Notes under the pieces: model-generated | Told to the model about the DNA's origin: nothing | Databases searched by the model: none | What the model saw: the letters and a program-made list of their open reading frames with translations, nothing else | Source of the DNA: an uncultured Ectothiorhodospiraceae bacterium | GTDB lineage: Bacteria > Pseudomonadota > Gammaproteobacteria > UBA9214 | Length of the DNA stretch: 45,836 nt | Assembly: GCA_947258845.1 (NCBI GenBank) | Contig: CAMYJZ010000015.1 | Coordinates: 1-45,836, forward strand | Direction: 5' to 3' | Shown here: piece after piece, positions 33,473 to 43,111 of the stretch | How the letters are laid out: the number at the start of each line of letters is the position of its first letter | Position numbering within the stretch: position 1 is the first letter of the stretch | Made by a program: the position numbers and the translations under genes

Positions 33473-34779
33473 ATCGCTGCTCCGCTTTTTCTGGCGCGCG
33501 ATCGTCCGCCACGGCGGCGACCCTTGCGCGGACTCTGCCGGCTTACCGTCTGTTCACGCTCTTCCGGGTGCTGTTCCTGGAAATCGGTCCACCACTGGCC
33601 CAGTTCGACACTCACTTCACCGGCCTCGCCGCGCAGCAACAGAAAATCATAGGCCGCCCGGAAGCGTGGATGACTCAGCACGCGCAGGCTGCGACGCCCC
33701 CCCTTGCGTTCCAGGCGCAGCTGCAACATCCAGATTTCGCGCATCGGCAGCGAGTAGCGCCGCGGCAGGGCCATTACAGACGCCTGCTCGGCTATGACCT
33801 GTGAACTGGCATGCTGCATGGCCTGGGCCGGATGCTGACCCTCGGCTTCCAGCTGCCGGGCGCGCTCGCGTACCGGTTGCCACAGGAACACCGCAAACAG
33901 GAAGGCCGGTGTAACCGGCTTTTCCTGCTCGATACGCCTGTCGGTGTTCTCCATGCCATGGCTGATCAGGGTCAACGGGAAGTGCTCCTCTTCGTGGGTG
34001 AGCGCCTGCTCGGTCAGGGGGAACAGCGGTCCGAACAGCTTGTAATGGCGCAGGGCCTCGAAATTGGCAAGTGCATAACCACCCATGAACAGCTTGAGCA
34101 TTTCGTCGAACAGGCGAGCCGGCGGGATATCACCCAGCAACGGCGCCAGCTCATTGACCGGACGTTCTGTATCCGGGTGCAGGCGAAACCCCAGCTTGGT
34201 GGCGAAACGCACGGCACGCAGCATGCGCACCGGGTCTTCCCGGTAACGGGTCTCGGGGTCGCCGATCAGGCGCAGCATTCCGGCATTGAGATCGTCCATG
34301 CCGCCCACGTAGTCGATGACGGAGAAATCCTTGATATTGTAGTAGAGGGCGTTGACGGTAAAATCGCGTCGAAAGGCGTCTTCGGCAAGGGAGCCGTAGA
34401 CATTGTCACGTACGATGCGACCCTCTTCGTCGACATGACGCTCCTTGCTGTTGTCCTGCACTTCCTCCTGCAGGGCACGGAAGGTGGCTACCTCGATAAC
34501 CTCGCGGCCGAAGAGCACATGTGCAAGGCGAAAACGCCGGCCGATGAGCCGGCAGTTGCGGAACAACCGGCGCACATCCTCGGGGTGGGCATCGGTAGCG
34601 ATGTCGAAATCCTTGGGCTCGCGGCCAAGCAGCAGATCGCGCACGCCGCCGCCCACCAGGTGCCCCTGGTAGCCGGCATCCTTCAGGCGGTACAACACCT
34701 TGAGGGCGTTGGGACTGATATTGGCCCGGCTGATCGGATGCTGGGGACGGGGTATGACGGCGGGTTCGATGGGTTTAAT
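33469..34779 (-). CDS. pcnB: Poly(A) polymerase I
   Basis: About 436 residues. It polyadenylates RNA 3' ends and speeds decay. The nucleotidyltransferase head is visible as LVGGGVRDLLLGREPKDFDI, with the catalytic DxD in the last part, then RRFRLAHVLFGREVIEVATF and RRDFTVNALYYN. A basic C-terminal tail (GRRRGGRSRARKSG) fits RNA binding. The start is placed at the ATT at 34779, because AGGA lies six bases upstream. The first standard in-frame start is a GTG at 34800 without a ribosome site. E. coli pcnB is known to start at AUU. If the GTG is used the protein is 443 residues. Confidence 0.9.
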   Translation of the reverse strand: MKPIEPAVIPRPQHPISRANISPNALKVLYRLKDAGYQGHLVGGGVRDLLLGREPKDFDIATDAHPEDVRRLFRNCRLIGRRFRLAHVLFGREVIEVATFRALQEEVQDNSKERHVDEEGRIVRDNVYGSLAEDAFRRDFTVNALYYNIKDFSVIDYVGGMDDLNAGMLRLIGDPETRYREDPVRMLRAVRFATKLGFRLHPDTERPVNELAPLLGDIPPARLFDEMLKLFMGGYALANFEALRHYKLFGPLFPLTEQALTHEEEHFPLTLISHGMENTDRRIEQEKPVTPAFLFAVFLWQPVRERARQLEAEGQHPAQAMQHASSQVIAEQASVMALPRRYSLPMREIWMLQLRLERKGGRRSLRVLSHPRFRAAYDFLLLRGEAGEVSVELGQWWTDFQEQHPEEREQTVSRQSPRKGRRRGGRSRARKSGAAI

Positions 34780-34810
34780 GGTACTTCCTGTGTGGCTCAC
34801 AGAGCTTTGC

Positions 34811-34838
34811 TTGTGGATAACGGTCTTGAGCGTATAAT
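34811..34838 (+). promoter_or_regulatory. Promoter of tRNA-Glu
   Basis: A perfect -10 box TATAAT (34833-34838) is preceded 16 bases earlier by TTGTGG (34811-34816), a weak -35. Transcription would start near 34845, about 33 bases before the tRNA. It lies in the gap divergent from pcnB. Confidence 0.6.
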
Positions 34839-34877
34839 ACCACCGCTTTCCGGTATATGGGCGCTTTGCCTGTTGCT

Positions 34878-34952
34878 GCTCCCTTCGTCTAGTGGTTAGG
34901 ACACTGGCCTCTCACGCCGGTAACAGGGGTTCGAGTCCCCTAGGGAGCGCCA
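34878..34952 (+). tRNA. tRNA-Glu (anticodon CUC)
   Basis: A 75-base cloverleaf. The acceptor arm GCTCCCT pairs with AGGGAGC, followed by G and an encoded CCA. The D-arm region CGTCTAGTGGTTAGGACAC is typical of tRNA-Glu. The anticodon stem CTGGC/GCCGG encloses the loop CTCTCAC with anticodon CTC. The T arm is GGGGTTCGAGTCCCC. It decodes GAG. Confidence 0.95.
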
Positions 34953-35028
34953 TTTCGCACGCGCGCAGATTCCGTAACAGAGAACGGGGAAATCTGCCCG
35001 GGCTCCCAGCTGACACCCCGATCACACA

Positions 35029-35463
35029 GTGAGTACACCGCAAGACACCCCAATCTACGAGTCCGCCGGCCTGCTCCGGCGCCTGGCGGCCATGTTCTAC
35101 GACGCCCTGCTGCTGTTCTCGGTATTGCTGTTTGCCACAGCCGCGGCATTGCTGGTCACCAAAGGCAGCCTGGATTACCACAGCCCGTTCTTCCGGACCT
35201 ACCTGTTCCTGGTCTGCTTCCTGTTCTATGCCTGGTTCTGGATGCACGGCGGACAGACGCTGGGCATGCGTGCCTGGCGCCTGCGCGTACAGCGCTTCGA
35301 CGGCAGCCCCATCACCCTCTGGCAGGTGCTGCTGCGCTTCCTGGCCGCCATACCCGCCTGGGCCCTGCTGGGACTGGGCTACCTGTGGATCCTGGTGGAC
35401 AAGGACAGGCTGGCACTGCATGACCGGTTCTCGGAATCGGTGATTGTGCACCTGCCGAAGTAG
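35029..35463 (+). CDS. RDD-family membrane protein
   Basis: A 144-residue protein with the RDD motif region GLLRRLAAMFYDALLLF, three to four hydrophobic helices and a second conserved stretch (GMRAWRLRVQRFDGSPITLW). The C-terminal LVDKDRLALHDRFSES is also family-typical. Function is unknown for most members; some have been linked to ion exchange. A GTG start at 35029 is used without a strong ribosome site. It follows the tRNA by about 75 bases and converges on lptG. Confidence 0.9.
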   Translation: MSTPQDTPIYESAGLLRRLAAMFYDALLLFSVLLFATAAALLVTKGSLDYHSPFFRTYLFLVCFLFYAWFWMHGGQTLGMRAWRLRVQRFDGSPITLWQVLLRFLAAIPAWALLGLGYLWILVDKDRLALHDRFSESVIVHLPK

Positions 35464-35493
35464 TCCGCTGCACGCCGCATCCCTTGGCGAATG

Positions 35494-35563
35494 AAGGGAA
35501 CATTCTGCTTTTTTCGCAGTTATGTAAGATTCACATTGATACAAAAAGCAGAATGTCCCCTTT
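35494..35563. repeat. 70-bp mini inverted-repeat element
   Basis: AAGGGAACATTCTGCTTTTT on the left and its near-perfect inverse AAAAAGCAGAATGTCCCCTT on the right enclose about 30 bases. The arm GGGGACATTCTGCTTTT is identical to that at 11475-11491. It sits between the convergent RDD and lptG genes. It carries no gene, so it could only be moved by a transposase from elsewhere. Confidence 0.85.
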
Positions 35564-35569
35564 ATTGGG

Positions 35570-36631
35570 CTAGATACGCCTGATGGCCCGAACCCCAAGC
35601 AGCAGAACCAGCAGGCTGGGTGCCAGTGTGACCAGCAGCGGGTTCAGACCGTAGACCTGCCCCATCTGGCCGGCCACCTGACTGGCGAGGTAGAACCCGA
35701 AACCGGCCAGGGTTCCTATGAAGATACGCTGTCCGCTGCCTACCGCACGCAGTGACCCGAACACGAAGGGCACGGAGATAAACAGCATCACCAGAGCGGA
35801 TAGCGGGGTGATAAAACGCCCCCAGAAGGCATAACGGTACTGCTTCGTGTCGAGCCCGTTGTCCTCCAGGTAGGTCACGAACTGGCGGATGTCATTGATC
35901 GCCATGTGCTCAGGCTTCAGGGCCACGATGTCGATCAACTCGGGCGTCAACAGCGAAGGCCAGGTTACCTCGGCCTGCCGGTGCGTCTTTACGCGATCCT
36001 GCTCGAACAGGGTCTGGCGTACGCCGCGCAACGTCCATTCCCCGGACAGGTAGCCGGCGCTGGCGGCGTGCGTGGCCGCGACCAGTTCCCGCCGATCGTC
36101 GAATTCAAACACGGACAGGTTCGCCAGCTGGCTGTTATCGATAATCCTGTTGACATAGATATAGCGCGATTCGTCGCGCACCCAGAGGCCGTGCCCGCCA
36201 ATGAAACTGATGCGCTGCTCGAGGGCAATGGCACGTACTCGCTGCCCCAGCTGGTCAGCCACGGGTGCAACCCCTTCCCCCAGCGCTACGACGAAGATCA
36301 GCATGACCAGGCCAACCTGAAGCAGTGAGCGCACGATGCGCCAGACCGACATCCCGCCCGCACGCATCGCAATCAGCTCGCTGTTGGCCGCCAGTATGCC
36401 CATGCCGGTCAGACCGCCCAGCAGGGCGGCGGTCGGAAAAAATTCATACACGGTGCGCGGCAACCCGAGCGCAACATACTGCAGCATTTTGCCGACGCCG
36501 TAGGTGCCCTTGCCGATCTCGTCGATCTGGTTGATGATGGAAAAAAACAGGTCGAGACCGACAATCACCAGTAATGCCAGGCCCGTAGCAACGGCCACCA
36601 CGCCGGCAATGTAGCGGTCGAGGATTTTCAT
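35570..36631 (-). CDS. lptG: LPS export ABC transporter permease LptG
   Basis: A 353-residue permease with an N-terminal helix pair (MKILDRYIAGVVAVATGLAL), a further helix pair near 60-120, a periplasmic beta-jellyroll region (about 130-265) and three C-terminal helices. With LptF and the ATPase LptB it extracts lipopolysaccharide from the inner membrane. The ATG at 36631 overlaps the lptF stop (ATGA) and gives the expected N-terminus. The longer frame starting at 36910 lies over lptF and is not used. Confidence 0.95.
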   Translation of the reverse strand: MKILDRYIAGVVAVATGLALLVIVGLDLFFSIINQIDEIGKGTYGVGKMLQYVALGLPRTVYEFFPTAALLGGLTGMGILAANSELIAMRAGGMSVWRIVRSLLQVGLVMLIFVVALGEGVAPVADQLGQRVRAIALEQRISFIGGHGLWVRDESRYIYVNRIIDNSQLANLSVFEFDDRRELVAATHAASAGYLSGEWTLRGVRQTLFEQDRVKTHRQAEVTWPSLLTPELIDIVALKPEHMAINDIRQFVTYLEDNGLDTKQYRYAFWGRFITPLSALVMLFISVPFVFGSLRAVGSGQRIFIGTLAGFGFYLASQVAGQMGQVYGLNPLLVTLAPSLLVLLLGVRAIRRI

Positions 36632-37725
36632 TTCTGGCGCCGGGCCCGGTAGACCAGCTTGTTGATGTTCACCAGCAGGGCCAGGGCCAGCAAGGCCGGC
36701 AGCAGGTGCACCCACCAGAGACCCAATGAGGCGGGGATAGTGCCCTGCTCGACCCACACCTTGGCCGTCCCCAGCAGGTTGTAGTAGACGACAAACACCA
36801 GGAAGGCCATGGCCAGACCGCCGAACCGCCCCTTGCGTGGCGATATCCGGCTCAGGGGCACGGACAACAACACCAGCACCAGCACCGACACCGGGACCGA
36901 CAGGCGCCACTGCAACTCCACAATATCCCTGCGTTCATTCGAGGACAGCAGCCTTGCCGTCGGCACCGCGTCCAGCTTGGGCGCCGGTTCCGCCTTGCCG
37001 GGCAGCTCGATGCGCACACCCTGGCGTTCGAACTGCATGATCCGGTACTCGGCATCCCCCGGCCGGCCTTCGTAGCGATGGCCGTCGACGAACACCATGT
37101 ATTCGTCTCCGGTTTCGTCCATCATCCGGTGGGCACTTTCGGCCACCATCACCAGCGGGGCCCTGCCTTTTTTGCGGTCCTCGCGGACATAGACAAACAG
37201 GTTTTGCATGTCCTTCCTGTCATCAGACAGCCGTTCGGCATAGAAGGTCAACGCACCGCCGCGTATCTCGTTGAAGCGTCCGGCACCGAGCAGGGACACA
37301 TCCGCCTCCTCCTGCGCCTGCCGCTCGAGCCGGGCGCCGTAGGACGCAATACCGGGGCTGACATACAGCGCCAGCCAGAGCAGCAGCAGGGCAATGACCA
37401 CACCCATGGCCAGCAGGGGCTTGTAGATGCGCCACGGTCCGACGGCGCAGGCGGACAGCACCGTCATTTCGTTGTCCCGGTACATCCTGCCCAGTGCCAT
37501 CACCATGCCCAGCGCGAGGGAAAACGGCAAGACATAGACCAGGAACCAGGCCGTTTTGACCCCGAGCAGGACAAAGACCACATCACCCGGCAGTTCCCCG
37601 GCCGCGGCCTGCGCCAGATAGCGCACCAGCCGGTTACTGGCCAGGATCAGCCACAGGATCAGGGTGATGGCCAGCCAGCTGCGCAGCACTTCCCGGAGCA
37701 GGTATCTATCGAGGATTCTTAACAT
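36628..37725 (-). CDS. lptF: LPS export ABC transporter permease LptF
   Basis: A 365-residue partner of LptG with the same plan: MLRILDRYLLREVLRSWLAI at the start, helices near 10-35 and 50-125, a periplasmic domain (about 130-265) and three final helices. ALGRMYRDNEMTVLSACAVG is the conserved cytoplasmic coupling stretch. It is co-translated with lptG and divergent from pepA, as in most gammaproteobacteria. No strong ribosome site is visible before the ATG. Confidence 0.95.
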   Translation of the reverse strand: MLRILDRYLLREVLRSWLAITLILWLILASNRLVRYLAQAAAGELPGDVVFVLLGVKTAWFLVYVLPFSLALGMVMALGRMYRDNEMTVLSACAVGPWRIYKPLLAMGVVIALLLLWLALYVSPGIASYGARLERQAQEEADVSLLGAGRFNEIRGGALTFYAERLSDDRKDMQNLFVYVREDRKKGRAPLVMVAESAHRMMDETGDEYMVFVDGHRYEGRPGDAEYRIMQFERQGVRIELPGKAEPAPKLDAVPTARLLSSNERRDIVELQWRLSVPVSVLVLVLLSVPLSRISPRKGRFGGLAMAFLVFVVYYNLLGTAKVWVEQGTIPASLGLWWVHLLPALLALALLVNINKLVYRARRQK

Positions 37726-37741
37726 GGGCTTGCCCGGCCTG

Positions 37742-37760
37742 CGGCATGAAAATCATGCCG
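37742..37760. promoter_or_regulatory. 19-bp palindrome between lptF and pepA
   Basis: CGGCATGA-AAA-TCATGCCG has perfect 8-bp arms. It lies 17 bases before lptF and about 107 bases before pepA. Its symmetry and position suit a dimeric regulator acting on either gene; the regulator is unknown. Confidence 0.4.
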
Positions 37761-37866
37761 GCATCCAGTACACTCTCCGCAGCTGTGACAACTGTATGAA
37801 TGCGGTTACCGTATACCCAAGGATCGCGATCTGCAATCACCACAATCAGGCAAACAGGAGCACTGC

Positions 37867-39363
37867 ATGAAATTCACCGTCAAGAGCGAAAAACCGGCTA
37901 CAGTCAAGACCGGGTGCGTTGTCCTGGGCGTCTATGAACGGCGCAAGCTGTCGGAAGCCGCCAGCCTGTTCGACAAGAGCACACGTGGCCTGCTGACCAG
38001 CCTGCTGAAAGGCGGTGACATGGACGGGAAGTGCGGACAGACCTTGATCCTGCACCACCCGCGCGGGGCCAAATGCGAACGGGTACTGCTGATCGGCTGC
38101 GGGAAGCAAAGCGAATTCAACGATACTCGCTATCGTAATGCAGTGGCCAGCGCCGCCGCCGCCGTGAACCGCTCCGGCGCAAGCGATGCCGTGAGTTACC
38201 TGCCAGGACTCGAGGCCGGGGGACGTGACACCTACTGGAAGGTCCGCCAGCTTGCCGAGGTAAGCACCAGGGTCTTGTACAAACCTGACCAGTTGAAGAG
38301 CAAGAAGGACAAAACCAGCCGGCCCCTGCGCCGGCTTGCAGTCAATGTCGACAGCAGCGATACCGACATCGCACTCAAGGCGCTGAACCATGGCCAGGCC
38401 ATTGCCGCCGGTATCCAGCTGGCGCGTATGCTCGGCGATCTGCCGGGTAATATCTGCACCCCGCGTTACCTGGCGGAACAGGCACGCGAACTCGGCAAGA
38501 CTTGCAAGCAGCTCAAAGTGAGCGTCCTCGACGAGGCCGCCATGAAGAAGCTCGGCATGGGTGCCCTGCTCTCGGTCGCACGTGGCAGCGAGGAACCGGC
38601 CCGGCTGATCACCCTGGAGTACCGGGGCGGCAACCCGGACGACAGGCCCGTGGCGCTGGTCGGCAAGGGCGTTACCTTCGATTCGGGGGGCATCTCCATC
38701 AAGCCCTCCCCCGCCATGGATGAAATGAAGTACGACATGTGCGGCGCGGCCAGTGTCCTGGGCACCCTGAAGGCGTGCGTGGACATGGAGCTGCCGATCA
38801 ACGTGGTGGGGGTCATCCCTGCGACCGAGAACCTGCCGGGCGGGAATGCCAGCAAACCGGGTGACATCGTCACCAGCCTGTCCGGACAGACCATCGAGGT
38901 GCTGAATACCGACGCCGAGGGCCGCCTGATCCTGTGCGACGCCCTGAGTTACTCTGAAAAGTTCAATCCCGAAGTGGTGGTGGATATTGCCACCCTGACC
39001 GGCGCCTGTGTCATCGCCCTGGGCAGCCATGCCGCCGGCCTGCTGAGCAATGACGATGAGCTGGCCGGAGAATTGCTGCGCGCCGGCACGGCCGCCGCCG
39101 ACCGTGCCTGGCATATGCCCCTCTGGGAGGAGTATCAGGAACAGCTGGACAGTAATTTTGCCGATATGGCCAACATCGGTGGCCGCGAAGCCGGCACCAT
39201 TACCGCGGCCTGTTTCCTGTCACGCTTTGCCGGGAACTACCACTGGGCGCACCTGGATATTGCCGGTGTTGCCTGGAAACAGGGCAAGGAAAAGGGCGCA
39301 ACCGGTCGACCGGTTGGACTGCTGACGCAATTCCTGCTGGATCGTTGCGGTAGCGATTGCTGA
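37867..39363 (+). CDS. pepA: Cytosol (leucyl) aminopeptidase
   Basis: A 498-residue M17 metallopeptidase that removes N-terminal residues from peptides. The C-terminal catalytic half has the first metal-binding segment GKGVTFDSGGISIKPSPAMD with KYDMCGAA, then the signature NTDAEGRLILCD. These contain the Asp/Glu ligands and catalytic Lys and Arg. CAGGAG lies about 7 bases before the ATG. In E. coli PepA also acts as a DNA-binding regulator; whether this holds here is not visible. It begins a pepA-holC-unknown-valS unit. Confidence 0.96.
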   Translation: MKFTVKSEKPATVKTGCVVLGVYERRKLSEAASLFDKSTRGLLTSLLKGGDMDGKCGQTLILHHPRGAKCERVLLIGCGKQSEFNDTRYRNAVASAAAAVNRSGASDAVSYLPGLEAGGRDTYWKVRQLAEVSTRVLYKPDQLKSKKDKTSRPLRRLAVNVDSSDTDIALKALNHGQAIAAGIQLARMLGDLPGNICTPRYLAEQARELGKTCKQLKVSVLDEAAMKKLGMGALLSVARGSEEPARLITLEYRGGNPDDRPVALVGKGVTFDSGGISIKPSPAMDEMKYDMCGAASVLGTLKACVDMELPINVVGVIPATENLPGGNASKPGDIVTSLSGQTIEVLNTDAEGRLILCDALSYSEKFNPEVVVDIATLTGACVIALGSHAAGLLSNDDELAGELLRAGTAAADRAWHMPLWEEYQEQLDSNFADMANIGGREAGTITAACFLSRFAGNYHWAHLDIAGVAWKQGKEKGATGRPVGLLTQFLLDRCGSDC

Positions 39364-39373
39364 CACAAGGCCG

Positions 39374-39805
39374 ATGACGCGCGTCGACTTTTATATCCTC
39401 GAGGGCAGCGGCGCCAGGGTACGCCCCCTGTTTGCCTGCCGGCTGGTGGAGAAGGCCTTTGCGCATGGACATCATGTCTACATCAACACGGAATCAGCAG
39501 ATCAGCTTCACCAGCTCGACGACCTGCTCTGGTCATTCAGCCAGGGAAGCTTCATTCCGCACGCCATCTATGACCAGGCCGAATCGGAGCAAGCGCCGAT
39601 CCTGCTCGGTCACGCGACCGAGCCACAGGAGTGCAACGATGTACTGGTCAATCTCTCACGGGAAGTACCGGCCTTCTTCAGCCGCTTCGATCGCCTGGCC
39701 GAGCTCGTGGACGGCGACGCTGCACAACGCGCAGCAGCGCGGGAGCGTTTCCGCTTCTACAAGGACCGCGGCTATACACTCAAGACGCACACCCTCCGGA
39801 CCTAG
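39374..39805 (+). CDS. holC: DNA polymerase III subunit chi
   Basis: A 143-residue clamp-loader accessory protein (VDFYILEG near the start, ACRLVEKAFAHGHHVYINTE, DDLLWSFSQGSFIPHAIYD, and RFRFYKDRGYTLKTHTL at the end). Chi links the clamp loader to single-strand binding protein. It starts ten bases after pepA, the usual arrangement ahead of valS. Confidence 0.95.
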   Translation: MTRVDFYILEGSGARVRPLFACRLVEKAFAHGHHVYINTESADQLHQLDDLLWSFSQGSFIPHAIYDQAESEQAPILLGHATEPQECNDVLVNLSREVPAFFSRFDRLAELVDGDAAQRAAARERFRFYKDRGYTLKTHTLRT

Positions 39806-39807
39806 CC

Positions 39808-40197
39808 ATGTCCGATAAAGGCACCATGAAGGATGACGGTCTGCTGCTCGACGCCGACGGCATACCGGTCCTGACCAACACCATCAACCCCGATGCCCAT
39901 GATATGGCAGGGGAGACTACGAATCGCAGCCAGGCCATATCGGCACCTGATCCAGCCACGGCACTGCTGGACTCGGAGGCAGTCCACCAGAAACTTGACG
40001 AGATTGCCGCCAGGATGACGGTCAATACCCGTCAGGACGTGGAAGCGGCGCTCAGGCCCGCGATCGAGGAGGCCATTACCCAGGCCCTGAATGTCAGTGG
40101 CGACAATATCTACCTGGCAATCAGCAAGCAGCTGGAGGGCGCCCTCCCCGACATACTACCCCATGTCCTGCAGGAAAAAGACGCCGGCGAAAACTGA
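39808..40197 (+). CDS. Uncharacterised protein between holC and valS
   Basis: A 129-residue soluble, acidic protein starting two bases after the holC stop. The first 55 residues look unordered (LLLDADGIPVLTNTINPDAH). The rest is predicted helical (LDSEAVHQKLDEIAARMTVN ... AIEEAITQALNVSG). The short LDADGIPVLT resembles linear motifs that could bind a partner, but this is speculation. Tight coupling to holC suggests a link with DNA replication or with valS expression. No domain is recognised. Confidence 0.75.
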   Translation: MSDKGTMKDDGLLLDADGIPVLTNTINPDAHDMAGETTNRSQAISAPDPATALLDSEAVHQKLDEIAARMTVNTRQDVEAALRPAIEEAITQALNVSGDNIYLAISKQLEGALPDILPHVLQEKDAGEN

Positions 40198-40205
40198 CGA
40201 CCACT

Positions 40206-40235
40206 TCCGAATTATCCAGCCGGCTACGTTATAAT
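40206..40235 (+). promoter_or_regulatory. Possible promoter of valS
   Basis: TATAAT (40230-40235) is preceded by TTCCGA (40206-40211) with 18 bases between, so the -10 is perfect and the -35 poor. It would give valS its own transcript with a leader of about 45 bases. Confidence 0.4.
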
Positions 40236-40286
40236 TCCTGCCCCGACCGCGAGCCGGGCCTGTTTTTCACGTAACAAGAACCGCAC

Positions 40287-43052
40287 ATGGACAAAACCTA
40301 CAACCCGCATGCGATCGAGCAGCGCTGGTACGAGACATGGGAACGTGAAGGCCACTTTGCGCCTTCCGGGGAGGGCCAGCCCTATTGCATCATGATCCCG
40401 CCGCCCAACGTGACCGGCAGCCTGCACATGGGACACGCCTTCCAGGACACCCTGATGGACGCCCTCACCCGCTACCACCGTATGCGCGGTGACAATACCC
40501 TGTGGCAGCCGGGTACCGACCATGCGGGCATTGCTACCCAGATGGTGGTGGAGCGACAGCTCAACAGCGACAACAAGACCCGCCATGATCTGGGACGCGA
40601 GGCCTTTATTGAACGCATCTGGGACTGGAAGCACGAGTCCGGGGGCACCATCACCCGACAGCTGCGGCGCATGGGCAGCTCGGTGGACTGGAGCCGGGAG
40701 CGTTTCACCATGGACAAGGGCCTGTCCCGGGCCGTCAGGGAAACCTTCGTGCGCCTCTATGAAGACGGCCTGATCTACCGCGGCAAGCGCCTGGTGAACT
40801 GGGACCCGGTGCTGCATACAGCGGTTTCCGATCTCGAAGTGGTTTCCGAGGAAGAGGCCGGACATTTCTGGTATATGCGCTATCCACTGGCCGACGGCTC
40901 AGGCCAATTGATTGTGGCGACCACACGCCCGGAGACCATGCTTGGTGACAGCGCAGTGGCCGTACATCCCGGGGACGAGCGTTACCGGGACCTGGTGGGC
41001 AAGACCGTCAGGCTGCCGTTGACCGATCGCGAAATCCCTGTCATCGCTGATGATTATGTCGATCCGGAATTCGGCACCGGCTGCGTGAAGATCACCCCGG
41101 CGCATGACTTCAACGACTATGAGATCGGCAGGCGGCACGACCTGCCAATGGTCAACATATTAACGATCGATGCCTCCATCAACGAGAATGCACCCGCCAG
41201 ATACCGGGGACTGGACCGCTACGCAGCACGCAAACTGATCGTGGCCGATCTCGAGGAACAGGGACTGCTGGAGAAAATCGAGGACCACAGGCTGATGGTC
41301 CCGCGCGGCGACCGTTCCGGCGCGGTGGTGGAGCCCTACCTGACCGACCAGTGGTTCGTGAAGATCGGCCCGCTGGCGGAACCCGCCATCAGGGCCGTCG
41401 AGGACGGCAGCATCCGCTTCATCCCGGACAACTGGAAGAACACCTATTTCGAGTGGATGCGCAACATCCAGGACTGGTGTATTTCACGACAGATCTGGTG
41501 GGGACACCGCATACCCGCCTGGTACGACACGGACGGCAATATCTATGTCGGACGCAGCGAGAGCGAGGCACGGGAAAAACACGGGCTGGCCCCCGATATC
41601 GTGCTCAGCCAGGATGAAGACGTACTTGATACCTGGTTCTCATCCGCCCTGTGGCCGTTCAGCACCCTGGGCTGGCCGGAGGATACCGAGGCGGTCGGGA
41701 CATTCTACCCGACCAGCGTACTGGTTACCGGGTTTGACATTATCTTCTTCTGGGTAGCACGCATGATCATGATGGGCCTGCGTTTCATGGACGATGTGCC
41801 CTTCCGCGAGGTCTATATCCATGGACTGGTGCGCGATGCCCACGGCCAGAAGATGTCGAAGTCCAAGGGCAATGTACTGGATCCGATTGACCTGATCGAC
41901 GGCATCGACCTGGAAGCGCTGGTCGCGAAGCGCCGGGCCGGGCTGATGCAGCCGCAAATGGCCGACAAAATCGAAAAACTCACACGCAAGGATTTCCCCG
42001 ACGGCATCCCTGCTTTCGGAACCGACGCCCTGCGTTTTACCTATGCGGCGCTGGCATCGACGGGGCGCGATATCAATTTCGACCTGGGCCGCATCGAGGG
42101 CTACCGCAATTTCTGCAACAAGTTGTGGAACGCGGCACGCTATGTACTGCTGAACACCGAGAACGAGGACTGCGGTCAGGGCGGCGGGGAAATCGAACTG
42201 AACGCGGCGGACCGCTGGATCACCTCACAGTTCCAGAAGACCACTCAGGAAGTCACGCAGTCCATCGGCAACTACCGCTTCGACCTTGCAGCGCAGGCCA
42301 TCTATTCATTCACCTGGGATGAGTACTGCGACTGGTACCTGGAACTCTCAAAGTCCGTACTGATGGATACGGATAGCCCGGCTGCAGCAAAACGGGGTAC
42401 CCGCAAAACGCTGGTCGGGATAATGGAAGCCCTGCTGCGGCTCGCCCACCCGGTCATCCCGTTCATCACCGAAGAGATCTGGCAACGCATGGCACCATTG
42501 GCAAGCATTGAAGGCGACACCGTCATGCGCCAGCCTTACCCGGCAGCGGATGACACACGCATCGACCAGGACGCCATTGATGAAATCGAGTGGGTCAAGG
42601 ACTTCATCGTCGGCGTACGCAAGATCCGCAGCGGGATGAATATCGACCCCCGCAAACCGCTGCCGGTAATCCTGAAAAATGGCTCGGATGTTGACCAGGC
42701 ACGGCTGGCAAAAAGCCGGCACTACCTGGTAACTGTCGGACGGGTCGAATCGGTGGAATGGCTGGAACCTGACCAGTCCGCCCCGGAATCGGCCACCGCA
42801 CTGGTGGGCAACATGAAACTGCTGATCCCGCTATCCGGGCTGATCGACAAGGAGGCCGAGATCATCCGCCTGGCCAGGGAACTGGACAAGAAGGCCAGTG
42901 AACTGGATCGCTGTGAAAAGAAACTCAGCAATGCCAGTTTTGTCGACAAGGCCCCTGCCGCGGTGGTAGAGAAGGAAAGGTTGCGAGCGAACGATCTGAA
43001 AAGCGCCATCAGCAATCTGGAGGAGCAGCAACAACGGATTCAGTCACTCTAG
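40287..43052 (+). CDS. valS: Valyl-tRNA synthetase
   Basis: A 921-residue class I synthetase. It has the HIGH-type motif in [13 protein letters not shown], a CP1 editing domain with [11 protein letters not shown] (about 210-330), the KMSKS motif in [14 protein letters not shown], an anticodon-binding helical domain and a C-terminal coiled coil (about 850-915) that binds tRNA-Val. It attaches valine to tRNA and edits threonine. No strong ribosome site is visible before the ATG. It is the last gene of the pepA-holC cluster. Confidence 0.97.
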   Translation: MDKTYNPHAIEQRWYETWEREGHFAPSGEGQPYCIMIPPPNVTGSLHMGHAFQDTLMDALTRYHRMRGDNTLWQPGTDHAGIATQMVVERQLNSDNKTRHDLGREAFIERIWDWKHESGGTITRQLRRMGSSVDWSRERFTMDKGLSRAVRETFVRLYEDGLIYRGKRLVNWDPVLHTAVSDLEVVSEEEAGHFWYMRYPLADGSGQLIVATTRPETMLGDSAVAVHPGDERYRDLVGKTVRLPLTDREIPVIADDYVDPEFGTGCVKITPAHDFNDYEIGRRHDLPMVNILTIDASINENAPARYRGLDRYAARKLIVADLEEQGLLEKIEDHRLMVPRGDRSGAVVEPYLTDQWFVKIGPLAEPAIRAVEDGSIRFIPDNWKNTYFEWMRNIQDWCISRQIWWGHRIPAWYDTDGNIYVGRSESEAREKHGLAPDIVLSQDEDVLDTWFSSALWPFSTLGWPEDTEAVGTFYPTSVLVTGFDIIFFWVARMIMMGLRFMDDVPFREVYIHGLVRDAHGQKMSKSKGNVLDPIDLIDGIDLEALVAKRRAGLMQPQMADKIEKLTRKDFPDGIPAFGTDALRFTYAALASTGRDINFDLGRIEGYRNFCNKLWNAARYVLLNTENEDCGQGGGEIELNAADRWITSQFQKTTQEVTQSIGNYRFDLAAQAIYSFTWDEYCDWYLELSKSVLMDTDSPAAAKRGTRKTLVGIMEALLRLAHPVIPFITEEIWQRMAPLASIEGDTVMRQPYPAADDTRIDQDAIDEIEWVKDFIVGVRKIRSGMNIDPRKPLPVILKNGSDVDQARLAKSRHYLVTVGRVESVEWLEPDQSAPESATALVGNMKLLIPLSGLIDKEAEIIRLARELDKKASELDRCEKKLSNASFVDKAPAAVVEKERLRANDLKSAISNLEEQQQRIQSL

Positions 43053-43111
43053 AAGCCGGCTGCCTCACACCATCGTGTCGGGCTGGAACGTGGCCGACAC
43101 AGGCTCCTGAC

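Noticed and set aside
37846-39114. 422-codon frame antisense to pepA
   Set aside because: Complement of the conserved aminopeptidase; no motifs of its own.
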